DNA of 41,815 nucleotides from a virus. Position 1 is the first letter of the stretch, and the number at the start of each line of letters is the position of its first letter. Shown here in pieces: positions 1-9,200 of this stretch. A model generated the notes under the pieces. That model was given only the letters and a program-made list of their open reading frames with translations. It ran no database searches and was not told the DNA's origin. A program made the translations under genes and the position numbers. The stretch is from IMG/VR virus record IMGVR_UViG_3300037493_000909, positions 1 to 41,815 of that record, one strand, 5' to 3'.

Positions 1-2
1 CA

Positions 3-62
3 GTAGCAGCTAATTTTACACAAGCTGGTACAGATCCTGGACAGAATAAATCACAAGAATGA
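3..62 (+). CDS. 3' end of an unknown upstream gene (partial)
   Basis: Only the last 19 codons are in the window. They read as a hydrophilic tail ending in GQNKSQE and stop at TGA. The TGA overlaps the ATG of the next gene as ATGA, which suggests translational coupling within the late operon. The product cannot be identified. By position, just before an IHF-like gene and the tail genes, it is probably another virion or morphogenesis protein. Confidence 0.5.
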   Translation, partial: VAANFTQAGTDPGQNKSQE

Positions 63-583
63 TAAGAAAAGGTTCTAAAAATAAGTTTAGTGTTCAAAAT
101 ACTTATGAAGATATTTATAAGCATTATAAAACAGCTTCAGATAATCCTATAGATAAAGCAAAACATGCTGATATTATAGAGGATACTTTTGAAGCTTTGA
201 TGCATATGATAATTAAAGATGGGTTTGCCCTCAAGCTTCCTAATAAGTTTGGTGCTATTGAAATACAGAAAAAGAAACAACAAATCATTTATAATGAAGA
301 TGGTTCTATTAATAGAATAGCTTATAAGATTGATTGGGGTGAGACTAAGAAACACTGGCAAACAGTTTATGGAGATATTCCTTTTGAAGACTTAAAACAG
401 ATTAAGAATAAACCTAAAATCTATTGCAAGAATAAGTATAGAATGAAGTTTAAATATATTAAAGATAAGGCACTATATAAAGGTAAGTCAGCAGTTATGT
501 TTATACCAAGTAGAAAGTGGTGTAGAGAGCTTGCAACGCATCTTAAAACAGATCCTTATAGAACAGATTACAGAGAACAATAA
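59..583 (+). CDS. IHF/HU-like DNA-binding protein (crAss-like IHF subunit family)
   Basis: This 174-residue basic protein has an HU/IHF-like core. An N-terminal helical half is followed, near residues 56-70, by a glycine-containing beta segment (GFALKLPNKFGAIEIQ) that resembles the body of HU-family proteins. The C-terminal third is very rich in Lys, Arg and Tyr. Crassvirales genomes carry a conserved IHF-like gene next to the tail genes, so context supports the call. The expected role is DNA binding or bending during packaging or inside the virion; this is inferred. The start is the ATG overlapping the previous stop. The assignment rests on a short motif, so a small basic structural protein of another family remains possible. 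Confidence 0.55.
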   Translation: MIRKGSKNKFSVQNTYEDIYKHYKTASDNPIDKAKHADIIEDTFEALMHMIIKDGFALKLPNKFGAIEIQKKKQQIIYNEDGSINRIAYKIDWGETKKHWQTVYGDIPFEDLKQIKNKPKIYCKNKYRMKFKYIKDKALYKGKSAVMFIPSRKWCRELATHLKTDPYRTDYREQ

Positions 584-600
584 TTATAAAACTAAGTATT

Positions 601-870
601 ATGGCAGATAATAAAAAAAGGTGGGAGAAATCAGAAACTGCTGATGGAATCACCAAAAAAGTATGTGTTGAACAAGTAGAGAATGGTTACATTGTAACTA
701 TGGAAAAATATGGTAGAGCATCTATAGATGAAGATGATGATAGCAAATATACTAATGATTGCAAGAAATATATCTCTAAGAAAAATCCTCTTGAAGGTAT
801 GGCACCTAAAACAGAGAAAGAATCTGTAGAAGATAAAATTCTTGATGGATTAGAAAACTTATCCTTTTAA
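601..870 (+). CDS. Small acidic protein of unknown function
   Basis: This 89-residue protein has no family I recognise. The N-terminal half reads like a beta-rich strip (VCVEQVENGYIVTMEKYG). It is followed by an acidic run (IDEDDDS) and a charged C-terminal tail. It sits 17 bases after the IHF-like gene and 5 bases before the tail-tube gene, so it is almost certainly co-transcribed with the virion genes. It could be a small head or tail accessory protein. The ATG at 601 follows an A/T-rich leader without a Shine-Dalgarno sequence, as elsewhere in the window. Confidence 0.6.
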   Translation: MADNKKRWEKSETADGITKKVCVEQVENGYIVTMEKYGRASIDEDDDSKYTNDCKKYISKKNPLEGMAPKTEKESVEDKILDGLENLSF

Positions 871-875
871 TAACT

Positions 876-1841
876 ATGGCTACTTCAGGTAAACTTGTCA
901 GTTTAAAAACTATTGTAGAGAGAGTCTACATGGATTTTGGATTTAATTATTCACTATCATTCACAGAAGCTGCTGAATGGGCTGGCAGTTTACTTGCATT
1001 ACTCAAGGCACCTTTGATTTTAAAGCACCATGTTGAAGAGATTGTAATTGATGAAGGTAGAGGTAAACTCCCTTGTGACTTAGAATCTATTATTCAGACA
1101 GCTAGAAAAGTACAAGGTGTTGGTGATGGTTGTGCTACTGGTGTAATTGCTACTTTAGATAGAGGTACACAGTATGTAGAAATCTCTGCTATTGATATTG
1201 TAAATAGAAGAATGAGACTGTGTGGATGTAATGCATTTACTACTTGTGATGAGTGTACTACTATTGAAGGTCCTAATATTGAAAATAATATTCCTTGTGA
1301 ACCTCGTACTCCAATTATCAGAAGATATGGTGGTGGTACAGAGAAACCTAACTTTAGATTAGAGCCTATGAGATGGGCTACTGATTCATTTAATAATAAT
1401 ATGCATTGTACTGATAATGATTTTGGTTGCAAATCTGCAAACACATATACAGTCAATGGTAATTATATATTTACATCTTTTGACCATGGTTCTGTAATGA
1501 TGGCTTTCTTAGCTATTCCTACAGATGAAGAGGGTTACCCTTTAATTCCAGCAGATGAATGGTGGAGACAAGCAGTGCAGTATGAGATTGCTTATAAGAT
1601 TGCAATGAAACTATTTATTCAAGGTAACATTGCAGATAAAGTATATCAGCATATTGAAAGAGAAAGAGATTGGAAAGTAGCACAAGCTGTTAATAAATCT
1701 AAAATGCCTTCTATTGATGAGATGGAATCATTTAAGAATCAGTGGCTTAGACTTATTCCTAATTACAATAATCATAATACATTCTTTAAGAACATGCAAG
1801 TTCCAGAAAGAATGTTTAATCATCCATACAGATACTTTTAA
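876..1841 (+). CDS. Tail tubular / ring protein (P22 gp4-like role)
   Basis: The protein has 321 residues. Its size, position before a very large tail protein and helix-rich N-terminus (residues 1-60, with the segment SFTEAAEWAGSLLALL) fit the head-to-tail adaptor or tail-tube ring proteins of crAss-like phages, which play the role of P22 gp4. A cysteine cluster near residues 113-138 (CGC, then CDEC, then a later Cys) is unusual for such a protein and could bind metal. The C-terminal part contains a helical region (WWRQAVQYEIAYKIAMKLFIQGN) and an aromatic tail (NHPYRYF). It starts 5 bases after the previous stop and ends 3 bases before the next ATG. The function is inferred mainly from context and family layout. 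Confidence 0.6.
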   Translation: MATSGKLVSLKTIVERVYMDFGFNYSLSFTEAAEWAGSLLALLKAPLILKHHVEEIVIDEGRGKLPCDLESIIQTARKVQGVGDGCATGVIATLDRGTQYVEISAIDIVNRRMRLCGCNAFTTCDECTTIEGPNIENNIPCEPRTPIIRRYGGGTEKPNFRLEPMRWATDSFNNNMHCTDNDFGCKSANTYTVNGNYIFTSFDHGSVMMAFLAIPTDEEGYPLIPADEWWRQAVQYEIAYKIAMKLFIQGNIADKVYQHIERERDWKVAQAVNKSKMPSIDEMESFKNQWLRLIPNYNNHNTFFKNMQVPERMFNHPYRYF

Positions 1842-1844
1842 TAT

Positions 1845-4800
1845 ATGCCAGTCAGTAAAAATACATGGAATAAGGGACTTAACTCTGATTTATCTAAACT
1901 CAAAAGCCAGCAAGATAGTTATCTTGATGCTAAGAATATCAGAGTAATGACAGATGAAGGTTCATCTACTTTTGCTATAGAGAACATCAAAGGCACTGTA
2001 TTTAATTTTACTTTACCAACTGTTGAAGCTACTTATAAGATAGACTTCACAAATGCAACTGGTACATTTCAATTTGAAATTACAAGAGGTATTTACACAA
2101 TACCTATTACTTTAACTAATGTATCTCAAAAAGATAATATTTCATTATCACAAAGTATTAATGATCAAATACAATTAAATATTACAGTACCTGGTTATCA
2201 ATACATTAGAGCATATTATAATTCTAATTACATAGTTATATATGATTTTAAACCAGAGTCTAGTACAGCAGCTACTATTGCTTTAGTATTAGTTTCTGGA
2301 GATGCTGTTATAACTACAAGAACTGATAGAATAATTTCACATACTATTTTAGGTTGGGGATATTACAATAACAACCTAGTATTAATTAGTTGTTCATCTA
2401 CTAGTAATGATGAGGACCCTATTAATACTGAAGGGTTTATATGGGATATTGAGTATGACAATCAAACTAATGAAGTTGTACTTTCACAAATTGATGGTAT
2501 TAATTTAAATCCTGATACTACATTAAAGTATGCAGGTAAATTAAATTTATCAAGACAGCATGCTATTTCTAAACACTTAAAATGTAGATTTGAAAATATA
2601 TCTATCACAAGAGTTGTATGGACAGATTGGAATAATAATCTAAGGACTTGTAATGTATTGGATCCACAGATCTGGGCAACACCAGAATCATTACTTTCTT
2701 ATATACCACAATCTTTTGGTCAAAAACCTGTTGTAAAGTTAGTAGTATCAGGTGGTACATTACCAACAGGTAAGTACCAATACTTTTATCAGCTATATTC
2801 TGCACAAGGTGCTAAGTCTACATTCTCTCCTTTAAGTAATTTAATTACTTTATTTCCTGGAAGTCTATCTGATTACACAACACCAGGAGTAGCAACTGGT
2901 ACTAACTCTCAAAAATCTGTAAGTATTAACATTCAAAATATAGATACTAATTATGATAGTATTAGAACAGGTTACATTGTTTACCAACTAGCAGATTTCC
3001 CAGAAGCTTTCTATTTTGATGAAAGAGCTGTACCTGATACAGGTAATTTAACTATTGTACATAATGGTAATGAGAATGATATTCCATTAGACTCAACAGA
3101 AGTTGCTAACCTTAATAGAACTCCAGAAGTATTTAAAACTATTGATGTAGCAAGAAATAGATTATTTGCTGCTAATGCTATTACTAAATACTTTGATCTT
3201 ACAGATCAATTTGATTCTAGAGCATATAGATATAACTCTAGTTTTATATCTAACCTTTATAATAATGATGATACTTATGGAAATGCATCTGTAGTTATTG
3301 ATTCTTATTTTGGTACTATAAGTATTAATGGTGATCCAGCAGTACCTTTAGATTATGCATTAATACCAGAAACCTTTGATTGTATTAATTCTTTTAATAA
3401 AGAGAACAATGATATAACTACAAATCCATTTTCTAATGGAGACTGGGCTACTAATTCACAGTTTAAATATGATGCTTTAGGTACTACCATTGGTGGTACA
3501 GGACCTAACATTAGTTATGAATTCTGTACTGTAGATCAAGTAGCTAAAGTTGGGAGTAGTTGGTCTCAACATACTCCTTATATAAATCCAGCTATTAATT
3601 TTAGCAGCCCAGAAGAAAACGGTCTTATATTTTCAGATACTTATACTTACCCAGGTGGTAGTGGTTCTGCATTAGATACTATGAAAAGTCCATATCTTGA
3701 AACTCTTTTTACAGGGTATTCAAGAGGTGAGGTTTATAGATGGGGTATTGTATTTTATGATATTTATGGTTATCCGTCTTATCCATTGTGGATAGGTGAT
3801 ATTAAATTTCCATTTGCTTCTGATCAAAATGGTGACTTTGGACTTACTAGATTGGGAGATTTTGATGCTCAAGGTAATAATGTAAGAGTAATTCAAATGG
3901 GTATTAGATTCTCTTTAGATACTAATACAGATCAATTTAAATCTATTAAAGATAAGATATCAGGTTACTCATATGTAAGATTAAGAAGAGACCTTGTAGA
4001 TAGTACTAGATTAGGTACTGGATATATTCAGCCTACTTACTATAATGATATGAGTACATTTGCTGGACTAATTCCATTTTACAATGAAGTTTCTTTACCA
4101 TTAGAAAATAGATGGATATATGATGCATCAAGATGTATTGAAGCAGTACAGACTTTTACAAGTCCAAATCTTTTATCTAGATCTGTTGGTTCTTTTGGAG
4201 AACTAGATTATTTAAGATTTATAGGTAGAACTAATACTTATGGTAGTAGAGTTCAATATGCTACAAATATTACAATACCTGACTTTGGTATTAACTCAGC
4301 ATACTATATAGCATCAGGAGATTTTAACTACACATACAGTGATGAAAGTTATACAGCATTTGCTGATTGGACAGCTGCAGATAGAAAGTTTCCATTATTA
4401 GATAGATTGTATGTAGCTTATTCAAGTAATAAGAATTCAATACCAACAAGTACATTAGTTACTGATGCTTCTTTTCCTGAGTTTATTAACATGAGTAGTA
4501 AACTTGATGCTGATTATAATTTAAGAGCTTTTGGTGAATGGGGGGCAGAAACAGAATTACTATCTTTTGATAGTGGTAATTCTAACTTTGGCAATATACC
4601 ACATCCTGATACACATTTAATTTATGAAACATCTCCTTTTACTGGTGGTATGTGGTTACCAATGTACCTAGCTTCTTATGAAAGATTTCTAACAGAGCAG
4701 TACAAAGGATGGACTAGAGCAGATAGATATGCAAATGAGTATATTCTAGCTAATCACTTCATGCCAATAAATGGTATTACTAGTGTTAGTACATATAAAA

Positions 4801-6239
4801 ATGATGTGTATGGTGGAGATACTTATGTAAATTATTTTGATTGGCAAAGAACTAATGTCAATTATCTTGCTGGTAGTGGTTGGGAACCAGCTCCTGATGA
4901 TGGTAATAATATAGCAGTAGCTATTTTCTATCCAGCTGAAGTAAGATATAATACAGAATTAAATATACAAACACAACACGCTTCTGTAAGAGAAACTACA
5001 AATACAGTTACTCAAGGTAATTATCAATACAATTATGCATACTCACAGCAAAATACCAGTAATGTATTTATTGCTAAAGCTTATTTACAATCTAGTATTG
5101 TAAGAGAACCACATACTATCTATCCATCAGAACCTAAACTTGATGGAGAACAGTTAGATTCTTGGAGAAGCTTATTAGTTAATAATGCATTATCTGTTAA
5201 TGGTAACTATGGTGAGATTAATAGAGTAATACAATTTAAAGATAAACTATTTTATTACCAAAATGATGGTGTAGGTATTGCAGCAGTTGATGAAAGAGTA
5301 CTTGCCAATGAAGGGGATACTACACAAACTCAATTAGGTACAGGATCTGTATTACAAAGATTTGATTATGTATCTACAGAGACTGGTTGCAAGCATTCCT
5401 TTGCTGTAGAATCTACAGGCTCATCTATTTATCACTATGATTCTTTTATCAATAAATTATTTAAATATGCTGTAGGTAAAACTAAAGATGAGATATCAGG
5501 AATGAATCCACTAACTGATGTTAAAGGATTATCTGGATTCTTTAGAACTGCTTTTGTTGGTAGTACTCTTAAATCAGAAGATAAGATTTTAAGAAGTGAT
5601 AACAGAGTAGGTATTGTATCTTCTTTTAACTCAGAATATAATACTGTTTACTTTACATTCTTTGACCAAGCTAGTAGTATTGAACACACTATATCTTACA
5701 ATGAATTACTAGATGCATTTGAATCATTCTATGATTTCCACCCATCTATGTATATTAATATGAGAAAAAGATTCTTATCTATTGCACCAACAGGATCATA
5801 TACAAATGTATATACTCATAATATTGGAAGTAGAAATACTTTCTATACTACATACTATCCATCAAGTATTACATTTAGAGTTAATGAGAATTCTGACTTT
5901 GTTAAAACCTTTGATAACTTTCAAGTTAACACAGAAGTTATACTAAATAACTTACAGTTAGCAGAGACAATATCTACAATGACTATTACTAATGACTATC
6001 AAAATGTTTCACAACCATTTGTTAACTTTACACAAAAGATAAGAAGCTGGAGATTAGCTATTCCAAGAGATGAAACTAATCCTGCCTTGACTATTAAACC
6101 TAGAATATCAGATAAGTATATGGATGTTACATTTACACATGATGCTAAATTAAAGGCACCAATAGATGTTAACAAAGTATTTAGACTACATGATGTGATA
6201 ACAGAATATTCAATGAGAAGTAAAATTGTACCTAAGTAA
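1845..6239 (+). CDS. Giant tail stabilisation / muzzle-type protein (P22 gp10-like role)
   Basis: The protein has 1464 residues and is rich in Asn, Thr, Ser, Tyr and short beta strands, as expected for a large beta-propeller-like tail protein. The N-terminus (NTWNKGLNSDLSKL, then SYLDAKNIRV and a Gly/Ser turn) matches the opening pattern of phage stabilisation proteins that play the P22 gp10 role, here greatly enlarged as in crAss-like phages. There is no signal peptide or clear membrane segment. It lies between the ring protein and the xGG repeat protein. It probably closes the distal end of the tail and contacts receptor-binding proteins; this is inferred from family layout. Confidence 0.6.
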   Translation: MPVSKNTWNKGLNSDLSKLKSQQDSYLDAKNIRVMTDEGSSTFAIENIKGTVFNFTLPTVEATYKIDFTNATGTFQFEITRGIYTIPITLTNVSQKDNISLSQSINDQIQLNITVPGYQYIRAYYNSNYIVIYDFKPESSTAATIALVLVSGDAVITTRTDRIISHTILGWGYYNNNLVLISCSSTSNDEDPINTEGFIWDIEYDNQTNEVVLSQIDGINLNPDTTLKYAGKLNLSRQHAISKHLKCRFENISITRVVWTDWNNNLRTCNVLDPQIWATPESLLSYIPQSFGQKPVVKLVVSGGTLPTGKYQYFYQLYSAQGAKSTFSPLSNLITLFPGSLSDYTTPGVATGTNSQKSVSINIQNIDTNYDSIRTGYIVYQLADFPEAFYFDERAVPDTGNLTIVHNGNENDIPLDSTEVANLNRTPEVFKTIDVARNRLFAANAITKYFDLTDQFDSRAYRYNSSFISNLYNNDDTYGNASVVIDSYFGTISINGDPAVPLDYALIPETFDCINSFNKENNDITTNPFSNGDWATNSQFKYDALGTTIGGTGPNISYEFCTVDQVAKVGSSWSQHTPYINPAINFSSPEENGLIFSDTYTYPGGSGSALDTMKSPYLETLFTGYSRGEVYRWGIVFYDIYGYPSYPLWIGDIKFPFASDQNGDFGLTRLGDFDAQGNNVRVIQMGIRFSLDTNTDQFKSIKDKISGYSYVRLRRDLVDSTRLGTGYIQPTYYNDMSTFAGLIPFYNEVSLPLENRWIYDASRCIEAVQTFTSPNLLSRSVGSFGELDYLRFIGRTNTYGSRVQYATNITIPDFGINSAYYIASGDFNYTYSDESYTAFADWTAADRKFPLLDRLYVAYSSNKNSIPTSTLVTDASFPEFINMSSKLDADYNLRAFGEWGAETELLSFDSGNSNFGNIPHPDTHLIYETSPFTGGMWLPMYLASYERFLTEQYKGWTRADRYANEYILANHFMPINGITSVSTYKNDVYGGDTYVNYFDWQRTNVNYLAGSGWEPAPDDGNNIAVAIFYPAEVRYNTELNIQTQHASVRETTNTVTQGNYQYNYAYSQQNTSNVFIAKAYLQSSIVREPHTIYPSEPKLDGEQLDSWRSLLVNNALSVNGNYGEINRVIQFKDKLFYYQNDGVGIAAVDERVLANEGDTTQTQLGTGSVLQRFDYVSTETGCKHSFAVESTGSSIYHYDSFINKLFKYAVGKTKDEISGMNPLTDVKGLSGFFRTAFVGSTLKSEDKILRSDNRVGIVSSFNSEYNTVYFTFFDQASSIEHTISYNELLDAFESFYDFHPSMYINMRKRFLSIAPTGSYTNVYTHNIGSRNTFYTTYYPSSITFRVNENSDFVKTFDNFQVNTEVILNNLQLAETISTMTITNDYQNVSQPFVNFTQKIRSWRLAIPRDETNPALTIKPRISDKYMDVTFTHDAKLKAPIDVNKVFRLHDVITEYSMRSKIVPK

Positions 6240-6240
6240 T

Positions 6241-9200
6241 ATGGCAGAGAAAAATTCACTTTGGAAAAATATAAGAGCTAATAGAGGTTCAGGCAAAAAG
6301 CCTACTGCAGAAATGCTTAGACAAGAAAGAAAGATTAAAGCTAAGTATCCTGATGGTGGGCCAGTAAAAGATGGTTATTTAAATACTCCTGTAGAGCAAG
6401 TAAATACAGGATCATTATATAATCCTGTTAGTAATAGAATACATTCAGATCCCAGTGATCCATCAGATGCTTTACCCCATGAGTATTACCATGCTTGGCA
6501 ACACCAAGAAGGTAGAGATAGACTACCTGAATTATATGATGGTCCATTAAGACAACCTCAAACTCCTTATGTAGATGAATTAACAGCTGACTATTATAAT
6601 AGAAGAGGGTTTGAAGAGAATGCTATTAACAGTGAATTTAAAAGTGATAACCCTAGTTTTAATTTTGTACCTGATAATGTAATGTATGATAAGTATACAA
6701 ATGCTGAAATGTACAATAGACCATATACTTTAGAAGGGGAAGCTAGAGCAACAGAATCTCCTGAAGGTAGAGAGTGGTTAAAAAACGAAGGTATGTTACC
6801 TGAAGGTATTGAGAATATGTACAATGCTACAGGTGGACCAGTAAAAAGAGGATTTCTTGAAGAGAGAGAATTTAGAAAAGAGTATGATAAGTATGCTGAT
6901 GCTACAGGTAATGCTACTAATCCATATGATGTAGAACACTATTATAACTATTCAAAGCTATATGATGAAACTGGTGGTATAATGCCTCATTTATCTGAAG
7001 GCCATTTACCTTCTGAGTATAAAGAACTAGGACATCCTAATCTTTATATTGAAGGTAGAAATACTAAAACATTTGCTGGAGGTGGTCCTACTAAACCTAT
7101 CTACATATCAGATCCTAATAAATTTAAAAAAAGAGAACAGGCTTATAAAGATAGTTCTGATGTATATAATGCAGTACAGTTTTTAAATAAAAATATACCT
7201 ACTGCTACTAATGCATTAATGACTAGCAATACTTGGGAAGATCCTATAGTTAAAAAAAGTGAAGTAGTATCAAATAGAACAGGTATTAATCCTACAAAAA
7301 CAGGTAAAAGAATTCCTCAAGCATATTCAGTTAACACAGGAAGTAAAGATTATTATGATCAATTGTATTTAAAAAAACCTACACCAGTAGCATATAAACC
7401 AAATCCTGTTGCTGTAGAAAATCCACATTCTACAATTAATACTGAAAGATTAGAACCTTTAGGATTTACAAGTATTAATCAACAAGAAGAGTTAGGTCTA
7501 AAAGACTTCCCTAAACAAAAAGCATATATTAATAGAGGTGCTAATAGTGGGTATGATGCCAATGGTAATCCTTTAGTTAGTGAAATAAATAAAGGTAATG
7601 GTAAAGGGTGGGAGCAAGTTCCATATAATACATTAGATCAGTATGAAGAAATAAAAGCTCAAGGAGGTTATTACCCTACACAAGGCCCACCAAAAGCATT
7701 ATTTAAAGGTTATGCTGAAGGTGGTTATACTAATCCATATAATATGTACCATAAAGATCCACACTTACAATATGCTAATGGTGGAAGAACTTGGAAGAAT
7801 ATAGGTGCTGGTGCTTTTGGTGCTCTTGAAGGTATTGTAGATACAACTTTTGGATGGGTTCCAGGAGTTGATATGGCTACTGATATGGCTTATAAAGGAT
7901 TACAAAAATTAGGCAGATCTACAGAAGATGAAAAAAGAGAGCAAGATTCTATCCACGGTTATGGGCAAACAGCAGGTGCAGTTGGTAGTGCTATTTTAAC
8001 AGGTGGTGCTACAACAGCAAGTGCTATTTCAGAAGGTTCTCAAGGATTAGGGCAAGGTATATCTAGAGGTAATGAAACTAGTGATGTTGCAAGAGGTATT
8101 GGTACAGGATTAGGTATTGCAGGAGGAGTTGCTGGTACTATTTATGGTAGTACTGAAGGTGCCAAAGAAGCAAAATCACAATTTAAAACAAGTGAAGCAG
8201 GTAGTCAAGGGTTAGGTAAGTTTGCAGCATCTGCTCCTATAAAAGGATTTAGTGCTGCTCCTAAAGGAACTATGCAAGGAGTACTTGATGGAAATGCTGT
8301 AAGCATGAAACCTGGTACTGATGTAGCAAGTTCTGTTAAACCTACACCTTCTACAGGGTATTTTTCTAACCCAAGTGCTGCTAATAATATTAACAATCCT
8401 AATACTTTTAATAAAGTTGGAGATGTAACAAATCAAGTTGCTAGCTTGCCTAAATCACAAGAACAGCCACCAATGGCACCGCCAGTAGCTGTAACTCCTC
8501 CACCTGCATTACCACCACAAGTTGACTACAATCAATTTGCAGTAAATCCTCCTACTTTTAATACAGGAGTACAACCTCCAGATTATAATTTTGGAGCAGC
8601 CCCTACAAATAACTATTTTTCACAAGGAGGAAACATAACAAATAATTCATTAAATTTGCGTAATACTATGAGATACAAGAAATTTGCCAAAGGAGGCACA
8701 TTTGATCAATATGGAATAAACTATATTCCAGAATCAGCAGGACTGCATCATGAGAATGCTTATGGTGGTGTACCTATTGGACCTGATGCTTTAGCAGAAG
8801 GTGGTGAGATTAAAATGGATACTGGAGATGGTGGTCAATATATAGTATCAGATCAAGTAGATGGTGCTGAATCTCAAAAGGATTTTACTTTCTCTAAAGG
8901 AGGTAAGTACAAAGAACTTAATAGAACTTTAGCTGATGGTATGAAACAAGACCTTAAAAAATATTCTATGGGTAATTTAGCTACTAGTGATAGAGTTAAA
9001 GATGATTTAAGAAGACCTAATGATTCTTGGAATAGTATAGATCAAGTTAAAAAAAGATGGCAAGAAAAAACAGAGTATGCTAGACAACGCAGCCAGCAAG
9101 AGCAAGCTATTGCACAAGCAGAAGAACAAAAAAGAATGGCAGAAGAGCAGTACATAGCTGCTTACGGTGGTAAAATTAATCCTAAGAAATACCCAGGATT

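Noticed and set aside
6226-6240. Upstream ATG (MYLSN) as the start of the xGG protein
   Set aside because: It overlaps the end of the previous gene by 14 bases. The ATG at 6241 directly after the stop fits the spacing of the other genes.
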